Source of the DNA: JBBRLA01 sp038231615
Lineage (GTDB): Bacteria; Myxococcota_A; Polyangia; Palsa-1104; JAEUJZ01
Assembly (NCBI GenBank): GCA_038231615.1
Contig: JBBRLA010000020.1
Span: forward strand, 1 to 26,895
DNA length: 26,895 bases
Reading direction: 5' to 3'
Each line of letters starts with the position of its first letter. Position 1 is the first letter of the stretch. The notes under the pieces were generated by a model that was not told the origin of the DNA, ran no database searches, and saw nothing but the letters and a program-made list of their open reading frames with translations. Below, piece by piece: positions 7,848 through 16,036 of the stretch. Made by a program: the position numbers and the translations under genes.

Positions 7848-7985
7848 GTTCGTGCGCGTCGCTGTGCTTGGGGAGTGCTGTCGCCGACGAGTCGAGGATC
7901 AGGAGTAGGACAGCCCGGCCTTCCCGGCGCGGCGTGGTGCCAGGGAGGCCCTGTTTTCTCCGTGCGATTCCTTGCGATCGCAAGT

Positions 7986-8036
7986 CAGTGCGGTACTTTG
8001 GACCGGGCCAGGGCGGGGAGTGCGGTATTTACCGCA
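7986..8036. repeat. Right-hand copy of cagtgcggtactttg plus a perfect palindrome
   Basis: Positions 7986-8000 repeat 5521-5535 exactly (15 bp, direct orientation). At 8021-8036, tgcggta-tt-taccgca is a perfect 7-bp inverted repeat around two bases whose left half is the same core (tgcggta). This makes the site look like a processed or inverted form of the same repeat. Confidence 0.6.
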
Positions 8037-8040
8037 GCAC

Positions 8041-8163
8041 CCAGTTTATGGCGGCAGCAGACCTCTTTTTTGGCTGCCATGCCGGTTTATGGCGGCAGCA
8101 GACCTCTTTTTTGGCTGCTATGTCGGTTTATGACGGCAGCGGATCTCTTTTTTGGCAGGGGTA
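8041..8163. repeat. Three tandem 41-bp repeats with hairpin and T6 run
   Basis: Units begin at 8041, 8082 and 8123. Each contains a ggtttatggcggcag-type block followed by cctcttttttggc. In the first two, ggcagc and gctgcc pair around a 14-base loop that contains the T run. A related single copy lies at 3531. The third unit is the most diverged. Open reading frames across it are low-complexity by-products of the repeat. Confidence 0.8.
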
Positions 8164-8233
8164 TGCTTTTTTTGGCGGCGATTTTGGCCCCGTTGGCCTG
8201 CTTCGTCATCGAAATGCACGGATCCGTTCTGCC

Positions 8234-8365
8234 AACGGCACCCTCCTGCCGTTCCAACGGCACCCTCCTGTCGTTCCAACGGCACCCTCCTGCCGTTTCA
8301 ACGGCACCCTCCTGCCGTTCCAACGGCACCCTCCTGCCGTTCCAACGGCACCCTCCTGCCATCCC
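8234..8365. repeat. Six tandem 22-bp repeats
   Basis: The unit aacggcaccctcctgccgtt-cc starts at 8234, 8256, 8278, 8300, 8322 and 8344. Most unit junctions make the palindrome gccgtt-cc-aacggc (6-bp stem). Copies differ by single bases (tcgttcc, ccgtttc), and the last runs into the next array. There are no variable spacers, so it is not a CRISPR. On the minus strand each unit carries caggagggtg. Confidence 0.88.
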
Positions 8366-8506
8366 GCGCCACGATCGGGCCATCCGCGCCACGATCGGGC
8401 CATCCGCGCCACGATCGGGCCATCCGCGCCACGATCGGGCCATCCGCGCCACGATCGGCCATCCCGCGGCACGAACAGGCCGTTCCGCGCCACGATCGGG
8501 CCATCC
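8366..8506. repeat. About seven tandem 20-bp repeats containing cgatcg
   Basis: The unit gcgccacgatcgggccatcc starts at 8366, 8386, 8406, 8426 and 8446 (the last lacks one g). It is followed by a degenerate copy (cgcggcacgaacaggccgtt) and a final perfect copy at 8487. Every good unit has the palindrome cgatcg. The array ends about 50 bases before the start of the large STAND gene, so it lies where that gene's promoter should be. Together with the 22-bp array it fills 8234-8506; the remaining sequence 7848-8558 has no supported gene. Confidence 0.88.
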
Positions 8507-8558
8507 GTGGGAGGAAGCCGTGTGATACGCTGGTAATTCTTTGGAGTCTCGCCCGCGG

Positions 8559-11500
8559 ATGTCGACTGAAAGCCCCCCAGCCCTGACGGACCTGCTCCAT
8601 CGCGTGCAGGCCCGCTACCGGTTGGTCCATGTCGACGAGACCCAGAGCGTGCTGCTGCTTTATCTGGAGCGCCTGCTGCGTGCGGCCGGCTGCGACGTGC
8701 TGCGCCTCCGGCACCTTCAGTCGATGGTGGAGGTGCTGGCGGCCTCGCGACCGGCCCGGGCCGCGACCTCGCCGGGCACCCCGGCACGCGCGGCGGAGAT
8801 GATCGTCGCCCTGGAGTACAGTGGCAGCGGCAGCGCCGGGCGGCTCCTGCAAGTGGGCGCGGAGCTTCAGGCCACCGACTTCTGGGAGCTGGGCTGGGAC
8901 CGGGTGCCGCCGGCCGAGCGCAGCGACCGCGACGATGCCGATCCGGACAAGACGCTGCCCATAAAGGTGCAGCCGCGCATCCTGCGCCGCTCGCTGCGCG
9001 AGGCGGTGTATGCCGAGGGACGCGAGGCCTTGCAGCAGGCGCTGCGGAAGTTGCTCGCGGAGTGGGACGCGGCCCCGGAAAGCCGGTGCTACGTGGACCT
9101 GCTCTTGCGAGGCGACGATCCCGACCCGCGGCCGGTGGAAGCGGAGGCGGCGCTTTCGCGCTGGTTGGAGGCCTACGCCGTGCCCCGTTCAGCGCCCTCT
9201 TCCGGGACGCCAGGTTCGCGCGCCAGCGAGATTGAACGGCCGATCTTCCTTCTGGTGGGCGCACCCGGGGCGGGGAAAACCACCCTGCTGCGTCACTTCG
9301 CCGCGGGCCTTTCGCACAAGCACCTGGCCGAGGCGGAAGCCGGGGCCGCGCTGCCAAGGGTGCGGGCGCCAATCCTCTTGACCGTGCCGCAGGAGCTGCG
9401 CCGGGCGCCGGGAGACGAGGCCCCCGACCTGGACCGCCTCCTGGATGGCGCGGTGCCGGGACTTTCGGGGAAGATGGTGCGGCTGTGGGCGGAACTGGGC
9501 CTGTGCGTCCTTTTGCTCGACGGGCCGCTGCCCCCGGCGACGCTGCAACGCTTGCAACAACCCACTCTGGTCGGCGGCTTTCCGACCAAGGTACTGCTGT
9601 GCGCCGGGGCGCGGTACTTCGTGCAGGAGCGCGGCGGCCACCGGGCGACCCATCTCATCATCGAGGCGGCGGTGCGCAGCGGCTGGGACCTGGGCTACCT
9701 GGACCCGCTGAACGATGAACGGCTGCAACAGTATCTGCTACTGAAGGTGCCGGACCCGATGGAGCGTTCCGCCGGGCTGGCGCAGCTTGCCCGCAGCGAC
9801 AACTTGCGGCGGCTGTGCCGGCGCATCGGACTGCTCGCGGCGCTGACCCAGGAACCGGTGCTGCTGGGGGCGGGGGTTGCGCGGGGCGAACCGGCACCGC
9901 CGCTTTTGGCGCTGCACCAGGCGTTGCATCCAGGCTGGCTGGAGGGGGTCGGCGGCGATCGTCGCATCGAGCGCACCGCCCGAGAGGCCCTGGCCCGGGT
10001 GCTGGCGCGACGCCTGCTGTCGGCGCCGGGCGACTCGGTGCCGTGGTGGGACCTGATCCCAGAGGTGGGCGCGGAACTCTCGGCGGAGCAGGACGGGGCG
10101 CGGCTGCTCCTGCACCTTCTGCGGGCGCTGGACGACACCATGTTCATCATCGACAGCGCCCAGCGCAGCGCAGCGCCATCCATCGACAGCGCCCAGCGCA
10201 GCACCGCGCCGTTCGTCGACAGCGCCCAACGCAGTGCAGCGCCGTCCATCGACAGCGCGAAAAGCGAGCAGGCGACACCGCGGCTGCGCTTCGCCCTGGC
10301 CTCCGCCGCCGACTACTTCATCGGCGAGGACATTGCCAACCGGCTGACGCAGGTGCCGGTCGCGAGGGTGACCGCCTGCCTCCAGCGAGGCCACACCGGC
10401 CCGGTACGGGCCATCGCGCTGTCCCCGACCGGACGCCTCTGCGCCACCGGCAGCGACGACCGTACGGTGCGGCTCTGGGAAGCGGGCAGCGGGTTCCTCC
10501 TGCGGGTATTGCACGGGCACCACGATCCGGTGACGGCGGTGGCCTTCGTGTCCGCGGCGAGCACCGCGGCTTGTGACGCGCCCCTCGTGGTCTCGACGTC
10601 CCTGGACTTCACCGCCCGGGTGTGGGACGCAAGGACCGGCAGGGGGGTCCGCACCCTGGTGGGGCACACCGACGGGATCATTGGGCTGGGACAGGCGCCG
10701 GGCCGGGGGCTTTTGGCCACGGCCTCCCTGGATGGCACGGTGCGCATCTGGGAAGTGGGCGGGCGCTGCCACCGGACCCTCCGCCCCAAGGTGGAGCGAC
10801 TGACCGCAGTCGCCCTGAGCCCAGATGGACTCTTCTGCGCGGTCAGTTCCGAAGGCGGGCTGGTGCATGTCTTTCACTCCCTGTCCGGGCAGCTCCTGAC
10901 CCTGCTCGGCGGGCACCGCGGCGCGGTCCTCTCCGTCGCCCTCAGCCCCGATGGCAAGCTGGTGGCCTCTGGAGGGCGGGACCTGACCATCCGCCTGACG
11001 GAGCTGAAAAGCGGGCGGCTGATCCAGTCCCTCCTGGGGCATGAGGGCGAGGTGACCTCGCTCTCGTTCTCTCCCGACGGGCGCCTCCTGGCCTCGGGAG
11101 GCGAGGACCAGACGGTGCGGGTGTTCGCGCTGCCGGCCCCGGGAGAACACACCCCGGCACGGCTTTTACACTGCCAGAAGGAACCGCGCGGCCCGGTGAA
11201 CAGCGTCGCCTTCGCCGCCCCGGTGCCGGTGCCCCGCCACGGCCCGCCCCGCCCTCATCATCATCATGGCAGCGCCTACACCCTGGCCACGGCCACCCAC
11301 GAAGCCGGTCGGCTCTGGGACGCCGCCTTCGGGCAGGCACTGCGGGTGCTGGACGGCTCGGCCGCGGGCAGTTCCGCCCCGCTTTCGGAGGCGGCGATCG
11401 CGGTGACCGCCCTTTCCGCCAGCCCCGACGGGGAGCTTGTGGCCGCCGGGGGGGGCGACGGCGGCGTGCGCATCTGGGACGTGCAGCGAGGGCGCCTGCT

Positions 11501-13148
11501 GATGGACCTGCGCGGCCACGAGGGGGCGGTGCTCAGCGCGGCGTTCTCGCCGGACGGGCGCATGCTGGCCACCGGATCGGCGGACCAGTCGGTGCGCCTG
11601 TGGGACCGCTACACCGGCGAGGAAATCGACACCTTCGAGGGTCACTACAGCGACGTCGTCACCCTGTCGTTCTCGCCGGACGGATATCTGCTGGCCTCGG
11701 GCTCGGACGATCAGACGGTGCGGGTGCGGGAGGTGGCCGGGGGAATGACCGTGCAGACCTTCGCCCACGGCGGGCCGGTCACCCAGGTGGTCTTCGCGCC
11801 CGATGGGCGGCACCTGATCTCGGCGGCGGCGGATGGCCGGCTGCGGGTCTTCGCCACGGCGGGCGGGCCCATGGTGCAGGAGATGAGGAAGCACCTCTCG
11901 CGGGTGCGGGGGCTGGCCGTGTCCCCCGACGGCAAGCTGCTGGCCTCGGCGGGAGATGACCACCTCTTGCGGGTGTGGGACGCTCGCACCGGGCGCTCGA
12001 TGCACGCGCTCTTCGGCCATCTGTCGGGGGTCGCCGCGGTGGCCTTCTCGCCGGACGGGCTGGCCGTGGCCAGCGCGGGAGACGACCAGACGGTGCGCCT
12101 GTGGGAGGCCCGCAGCGGGCGGGCGCTGATGACCTGGTCGGGCAGCGGCCCGCTTGGTTCGCTGGCCTTCTTGCCCGACGGGCGGCTGGTGACCGGCGGG
12201 CAGGACGGGCTTTTCCTTTTACACGGGTCCGAGGGGCGGGTGCTCGGGCAAATGCAGGCGCTGGGCGAGGGCTGGCTGGCCCTGGCGCCGGTGGAAGATC
12301 ACGATGCTGAGCAGCGGGAACGCCCAAACCCCCGCTGGGCCCTCTTCGCGGCAGAGCCGGAGGCCCCGCCGGGGCTGCGCATGAGCGACGGGTGGATCTC
12401 GTACCCCTGCGCCGGCTGGGTGCGCCTGTGCCAGCGCCCGCACCTTGTGGCACAGTCCCTTTCTGGCGGGCCCTGCCTCTCGCTGAAGGAGCTACAGGGA
12501 GAGCTGGCCGCAGCGCCGGTCCCCATGCCGGTGCTGGAATCGAGCGGGAGCCGGGCCTCTCCGCTGCCGCAGACCCTCTTCTTCAGCGAGGTGCGCCCGG
12601 GCGCCGTGGGGCCGGGGCGGATGGTCACCGCCGACGAGCTGCTCTCCGCCGACACCTCGACCCGGGGCGAGCTGGTCCGCGGCGAGGTGGTGCCGACGTC
12701 GCCGACGACCTACGCGCCGGGGCGGGTCTCCGGGCGGCTGCACGCGTATCTGGTGATGCATGTGTTCCCCAGGAACCTGGGCGACCTGCCCAGTTCGGAC
12801 ACCGGCTACCTCTTGCAGCGCGACCCCGACGTGGTGCGGGCGCCGGACGTCAGCTTCGTCTCGCGGGAGCGCGTCCCACAGGGGGGGACCTCGGGGTTTT
12901 TCACCGGGGCGCCGGACCTGGCCGCCGAGGTGATCTCGCCGGCCAACGTGTGGGAGGTGGTGGAGCGCAAGGCCCAGGAGTACCTGTCGACGGGATCGCG
13001 CCTGGTGTGGGTGGTGGACCCGCAGACCCGGACGGTGCATGTCCATGAATCGCCGGTGCGCGTGCGCATCCTCGGGGAAGCCGATCAGTTGACCGGCGGC
13101 TCGGTGCTGCCGGGCTTTACGGTGGCGGTGCGCGATCTCTTTGCCTGA
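8559..13148 (+). CDS. STAND/NACHT-like ATPase - 14 WD40 blades - Uma2 nuclease fusion
   Basis: 1529 residues from the ATG at 8559; a TTG at 8541 would add six. Residues 1-200 are mostly helical and unassigned. A P-loop NTPase follows: Walker A GAPGAGKTT at 234-242 and a Walker B-like LLLDG near 318-322, with a NACHT-like helical extension to about 600. In-frame 11-residue repeats (IDSAQRSAAPS) occupy 531-568. Residues about 607-1240 hold 14 WD40 blades with G-H...SPDG...S-x-D-x-T-V-R-L-W, enough for two seven-bladed propellers. From about 1355 to the end is a Uma2-type PD-(D/E)XK domain with APDVSFV (D1430), LAAEVISP (E1457), ERKAQEYL (K1471) and LVWVVDP. By analogy with STAND sensors, WD40 would sense, NACHT oligomerise and Uma2 cut nucleic acid (inference). 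No membrane segment was seen. Confidence 0.9.
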   Translation: MSTESPPALTDLLHRVQARYRLVHVDETQSVLLLYLERLLRAAGCDVLRLRHLQSMVEVLAASRPARAATSPGTPARAAEMIVALEYSGSGSAGRLLQVGAELQATDFWELGWDRVPPAERSDRDDADPDKTLPIKVQPRILRRSLREAVYAEGREALQQALRKLLAEWDAAPESRCYVDLLLRGDDPDPRPVEAEAALSRWLEAYAVPRSAPSSGTPGSRASEIERPIFLLVGAPGAGKTTLLRHFAAGLSHKHLAEAEAGAALPRVRAPILLTVPQELRRAPGDEAPDLDRLLDGAVPGLSGKMVRLWAELGLCVLLLDGPLPPATLQRLQQPTLVGGFPTKVLLCAGARYFVQERGGHRATHLIIEAAVRSGWDLGYLDPLNDERLQQYLLLKVPDPMERSAGLAQLARSDNLRRLCRRIGLLAALTQEPVLLGAGVARGEPAPPLLALHQALHPGWLEGVGGDRRIERTAREALARVLARRLLSAPGDSVPWWDLIPEVGAELSAEQDGARLLLHLLRALDDTMFIIDSAQRSAAPSIDSAQRSTAPFVDSAQRSAAPSIDSAKSEQATPRLRFALASAADYFIGEDIANRLTQVPVARVTACLQRGHTGPVRAIALSPTGRLCATGSDDRTVRLWEAGSGFLLRVLHGHHDPVTAVAFVSAASTAACDAPLVVSTSLDFTARVWDARTGRGVRTLVGHTDGIIGLGQAPGRGLLATASLDGTVRIWEVGGRCHRTLRPKVERLTAVALSPDGLFCAVSSEGGLVHVFHSLSGQLLTLLGGHRGAVLSVALSPDGKLVASGGRDLTIRLTELKSGRLIQSLLGHEGEVTSLSFSPDGRLLASGGEDQTVRVFALPAPGEHTPARLLHCQKEPRGPVNSVAFAAPVPVPRHGPPRPHHHHGSAYTLATATHEAGRLWDAAFGQALRVLDGSAAGSSAPLSEAAIAVTALSASPDGELVAAGGGDGGVRIWDVQRGRLLMDLRGHEGAVLSAAFSPDGRMLATGSADQSVRLWDRYTGEEIDTFEGHYSDVVTLSFSPDGYLLASGSDDQTVRVREVAGGMTVQTFAHGGPVTQVVFAPDGRHLISAAADGRLRVFATAGGPMVQEMRKHLSRVRGLAVSPDGKLLASAGDDHLLRVWDARTGRSMHALFGHLSGVAAVAFSPDGLAVASAGDDQTVRLWEARSGRALMTWSGSGPLGSLAFLPDGRLVTGGQDGLFLLHGSEGRVLGQMQALGEGWLALAPVEDHDAEQRERPNPRWALFAAEPEAPPGLRMSDGWISYPCAGWVRLCQRPHLVAQSLSGGPCLSLKELQGELAAAPVPMPVLESSGSRASPLPQTLFFSEVRPGAVGPGRMVTADELLSADTSTRGELVRGEVVPTSPTTYAPGRVSGRLHAYLVMHVFPRNLGDLPSSDTGYLLQRDPDVVRAPDVSFVSRERVPQGGTSGFFTGAPDLAAEVISPANVWEVVERKAQEYLSTGSRLVWVVDPQTRTVHVHESPVRVRILGEADQLTGGSVLPGFTVAVRDLFA
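10149..10262 (+). repeat. 33-bp in-frame tandem repeat inside the STAND gene
   Basis: Units begin at 10149, 10182 and 10215, with a partial fourth at 10248. Each encodes (I/V)DSAQRS(A/T)AP(S/F); the fourth reads IDSAKSE. The block sits between the ATPase extension and the first propeller, where a flexible linker would tolerate copy-number change. Confidence 0.9.
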
Positions 13149-13202
13149 GGCTTTGGGGGCCCTTATTGAGGTTCGCGGTAGCCAAGAGGGCGGCGGCTGG
13201 CT

Positions 13203-14387
13203 ATGCTGCGCGCCGCCGTGAACCCCCTCCGCGCCACTGACTTTGATTTCGAGCTGCCGAGCGCCCTCATCGCGCAGGCACCCACCCCCAGAAGGGACGG
13301 GTCGCGGCTGATGCTCCTTGGTCGGGACGCCGTCTCCCACCACGGCTTCGGCGAGCTGCCGGCGCTGCTGGTGGAGCACGTCGGCCGGGGGGCGCTGCTG
13401 GTGGTCAACGACACCCGGGTCATCCCGGCACGGCTTTTCGGACACAAGATCGGGCCCCAGGCGAAGCCGGGAGCAAAAATCGAACCCAAGCCGGGAGGGA
13501 AAATCGAACTCTTGCTCTGCGAGCCGGCACCGGCCCTCGAAAAGCCGGAGGGGAGCGGCTTTTGCGAGGTGTGGCGTTGCCTCTACCGGTCGAACAAGCC
13601 GCTGCGGCCGGAGACTGACATCGTCCTCTCCGGCGAAAGGCCGCCGACCTGCACCGTCCTTTCCAATGAGGGAGGCGGCCGGGTGCTGGTACGCTTTTCC
13701 GGCGACGAGCCGGGCGGGTTCCTGGGGGCCCTTTCGCGAATCGGCCACGTGCCGCTGCCCCCCTACATCCACCGCGATGGGAACGGCGAAGTCGAAGTCG
13801 ATCGGGAACGCTACCAGACCCTTTTCGCCAAAACCCCCGGCGCGGTGGCGGCCCCCACCGCGGGGTTGCATTTCACCCCCGAGGTCCTTCAGGCGCTGGA
13901 TTCCCTGGGCATCGAGCGCGCCAGCGTGACCCTGCACGTGGGGCCCGGGACCTTCGCCCCCCTGAAGACCGAGAATCTCGCCGACCACGTCATGCACGGC
14001 GAGCGATATCATGTTTCAGCGCAGACCGCCGCGGCCATCAAAAGGGCCCGCGCCGAAGGACGCAAGGTGATCGCGGTGGGCACCACCGTGGTTCGCACCC
14101 TGGAATCGGCGACCCCCCCAGGCGAGTCCACGCCGCAGCCCGGCGCGGGCGAGACGCGGATCTTCCTGTACCCGCCCCACGCCTTCCGCGCGGTGGACGC
14201 GCTCCTGACCAACTTCCACCTCCCCCGCTCGACGCTGCTGATGCTGGTGTCGGCGTTCGCCGGCAGGCGACGGGTGCTGGCCGCCTATGAGCAGGCGGTG
14301 CAACACGGCTACCGCTTCTTCAGCTATGGAGACGCGATGCTGATCCCCGCGCCCCTTTTAGAGGCCCCTTTGGCCGCTCTACATTGA
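13203..14387 (+). CDS. queA: S-adenosylmethionine:tRNA ribosyltransferase-isomerase
   Basis: 394 residues, longer than the usual 340-360. QueA transfers and isomerises the ribosyl moiety of SAM onto preQ1 in tRNA to form epoxyqueuosine. Family motifs are intact: TDFDFELPSALIAQ, DGSRLM, LLVVNDTRVIPARLFG, PLPPYI, YQTLFAK-x-PGAVAAPTAGLHFT, VTLHVGPGTF, ESATPPGE-like, FLYPPHAFRAVDALLTNFHLP-type and RFFSYGDAM. The extra length comes partly from an insert at 82-100 encoded by a 24-bp tandem duplication, and from the residue 104-130 region. ATG at 13203 was taken; a GTG at 13218 is possible. The stop TGA overlaps the tgt start, so the two form one operon for queuosine synthesis. Confidence 0.97.
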   Translation: MLRAAVNPLRATDFDFELPSALIAQAPTPRRDGSRLMLLGRDAVSHHGFGELPALLVEHVGRGALLVVNDTRVIPARLFGHKIGPQAKPGAKIEPKPGGKIELLLCEPAPALEKPEGSGFCEVWRCLYRSNKPLRPETDIVLSGERPPTCTVLSNEGGGRVLVRFSGDEPGGFLGALSRIGHVPLPPYIHRDGNGEVEVDRERYQTLFAKTPGAVAAPTAGLHFTPEVLQALDSLGIERASVTLHVGPGTFAPLKTENLADHVMHGERYHVSAQTAAAIKRARAEGRKVIAVGTTVVRTLESATPPGESTPQPGAGETRIFLYPPHAFRAVDALLTNFHLPRSTLLMLVSAFAGRRRVLAAYEQAVQHGYRFFSYGDAMLIPAPLLEAPLAALH

Positions 14388-15514
14388 TGGGCCTCTATAC
14401 GCTGGAAGGGCAATGCGGATCGGCCCGCGCCGGGCGGCTCCATCTGCCACACGGGGAGGTCCCGACCCCCATCTTCATGCCCGTCGGCACCGTCGGCACC
14501 GTCAAGGCAATGAGCGTGAACGAACTCATCGGCCTGGGCGCGCGCATCATCCTGGGGAACACCTACCACCTGTGGCTGCGCCCGGGTCTCGACGTGATCC
14601 GCGACCACGGCGATCTGCATCGCTTCATGGGCTGGCCCGCCCCCCTGCTCACCGACTCCGGCGGCTATCAGGTCTTCAGCCTGCGGGGGATCAGCAAGAT
14701 CACCGACGCGGGAGTAGCGTTCCGCTCACACATCGACGGCGCCAAAAGGGAGCTTTCCCCCGAGCGATCGATGGAGATCCAGGCGGTGCTGGGGAGCGAC
14801 ATCGCCATGGCCTTCGATCACTGCCCGCCGGGGCTGGCCGAGCGATCGGTGCTGATGGAGGCCATGGCCCGGACCACCGCCTGGGCCGAGCGCTGCCTGT
14901 CCTGCCCGGCCCCGGAACTGACGCGAGAAGGTCACCCGATCGGACGGCAGCAGCGTTTCGGCATTGTGCAAGGGGGCACGCACCTGGACCTGCGGCGACA
15001 GCACATGGAGCAGATCTGCGCCCTGCCCTTCGACGGGTTCGCCCTGGGCGGGTTCTCGGTAGGCGAGCCCATCCCGGTGATGTACGAGCTTTTGCGGGTG
15101 GTGGCACCGGAACTGCCGGCGGATCGGCCGCGCTACCTGATGGGCGTCGGTACGCCCCGGGACCTCCTGTTCGGCATCGCCGCGGGCATCGACATGTTCG
15201 ACTGCGTCATGCCGACGAGGAACGCCAGAAACGGGCAGCTCTTCACCTCGCGGGGGAAGGTGGTGATCGGCAACGCCCGCCACACCCGCGACACCGGCTC
15301 GCTGGACCCCGCCTGCCCCTGCGAGACCTGCACCCGGCACAGCGTGTCCTATCTCCGCCACCTGTACCGCAGCAAGGAGATTCTCTATTCCCGGCTGGCC
15401 ACGCTGCACAACCTGACCTATTACCTGGGCCTGGTCACCCGGGCCCGGCAGGCGATCCTGGAAGATCGCTACCCGACATTCATGGCCGAGCAGCTCCTGA
15501 CCTGGCCCGCCTGA
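14387..15514 (+). CDS. tgt: tRNA-guanine transglycosylase
   Basis: 375 residues, standard length. Exchanges guanine-34 for preQ1 in tRNAs with GUN anticodons, the step before QueA. Visible hallmarks: LGNTYHLWLRPG, LTDSGGYQVFSL with general-acid Asp90, FGIVQGG, GGFSVGEP, FDCVMPTRNARNG with nucleophile Asp272, and the zinc site Cys310, Cys312, Cys315 and His341. Start ATG overlaps the queA stop by one base (TGATG), which fixes this start and implies coupling; a TTG three bases earlier is unnecessary. The 3' end converges on the bolA-family gene with a 17-base gap. Confidence 0.98.
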   Translation: MGLYTLEGQCGSARAGRLHLPHGEVPTPIFMPVGTVGTVKAMSVNELIGLGARIILGNTYHLWLRPGLDVIRDHGDLHRFMGWPAPLLTDSGGYQVFSLRGISKITDAGVAFRSHIDGAKRELSPERSMEIQAVLGSDIAMAFDHCPPGLAERSVLMEAMARTTAWAERCLSCPAPELTREGHPIGRQQRFGIVQGGTHLDLRRQHMEQICALPFDGFALGGFSVGEPIPVMYELLRVVAPELPADRPRYLMGVGTPRDLLFGIAAGIDMFDCVMPTRNARNGQLFTSRGKVVIGNARHTRDTGSLDPACPCETCTRHSVSYLRHLYRSKEILYSRLATLHNLTYYLGLVTRARQAILEDRYPTFMAEQLLTWPA

Positions 15515-15531
15515 CCCCGGGATGGCGGCGC

Positions 15532-15792
15532 TCAGGCCGCCCGGGTGACCAGGCGATCCACGGCGTGGATCGGGGCGTCGTCGCCCTTCATCAGATCGGC
15601 GATGGCCGAGTAGACCAGGCGCTGTTTCTCCAGCACCGACTTTCCGACGAAGGCCGCCGCGGTCACCTCGATAGTGAAGTGGCCGCCGCCACCGTTTACT
15701 TCGGCATGTGCGCCGGGGATGGCTTGCTCGATGACCTCGCGGACGTGCTGGGTGATGGAGGCACCGGTGTATCGGGATGGGTGTTCGCTCAT
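15532..15792 (-). CDS. BolA/IbaG-family protein
   Basis: 86 residues, typical for the BolA family, small cytosolic partners of monothiol glutaredoxins in iron-sulfur handling and stress regulation. The fold signature is clear: ITQHVREVIEQAIPGAHAEVNG, GGHFTIEVTAAAFVGKSVLEKQRLVYSAIADLM and a final IHAVDRLV, matching the GHF-x-V...F-x-G-x-[SP]-x-x-x-R-H-x-x-V-Y and IHAL-type motifs. The residue after GGG is His, as in IbaG/BolA proteins. No strong Shine-Dalgarno precedes the ATG; longer in-frame starts would run through intergenic sequence and were rejected. No glutaredoxin neighbour is in the window. The IbaG versus BolA subtype is not settled. Confidence 0.9.
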   Translation of the reverse strand: MSEHPSRYTGASITQHVREVIEQAIPGAHAEVNGGGGHFTIEVTAAAFVGKSVLEKQRLVYSAIADLMKGDDAPIHAVDRLVTRAA

Positions 15793-15949
15793 CCGCGGGA
15801 TTCTAGCCCATCCCGCGGGACAATCCCACGCATCCCGACGTGATTTTACTCTCCGCGCACTTGCCCGTTCCATGGACCGGGCCGCGCAGATCCTGCACGC
15901 CAGGCGCGACTGGGCGTCGCAAGTGCATAGAAATAGCAAAGATGCATCG

Positions 15950-16027
15950 AAATCCATGGTCACAAATGGATTTGATTGCTGTAAGGTGTTTTGAGTAGAA
16001 CGGATTTTGAGTAGAACGCATAAGGAG
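15950..16027 (+). promoter_or_regulatory. Repeat-rich regulatory region and RBS of the KPGPKM protein gene
   Basis: Contains a perfect 8-bp inverted repeat, aaatccat (15950-15957) and atggattt (15966-15973), a plausible operator. It is followed by two direct copies of ttttgagtagaacg (15989-16002 and 16005-16018, period 16). The ribosome site aaggag (16022-16027) is well spaced before ATG 16037. A possible -35 box ttgatt starts at 15972, but no convincing -10 was found. The region is AT-rich relative to its surroundings. Confidence 0.55.
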
Positions 16028-16036
16028 CACGCAATC

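Noticed and set aside
8060..8156. cctcttttttggc runs as rho-independent terminators
   Set aside because: The T6 run is in the loop of the ggcagc/gctgcc hairpin rather than after the stem, so it does not have terminator layout.
8087..8452. Repeat-derived open frames on both strands in 7868-8586
   Set aside because: Their proteins only restate the 41-, 22- and 20-bp repeats (such as MARSWRGWPDRGADGP) and lack ribosome sites.
8234..8506. Possible CRISPR array
   Set aside because: Units are contiguous, with no unique spacers of constant length, and no cas genes are nearby.
12492..14012. A 506-codon minus-strand open frame over the STAND end and queA
   Set aside because: Shadow of two genes with clear family motifs on the plus strand.
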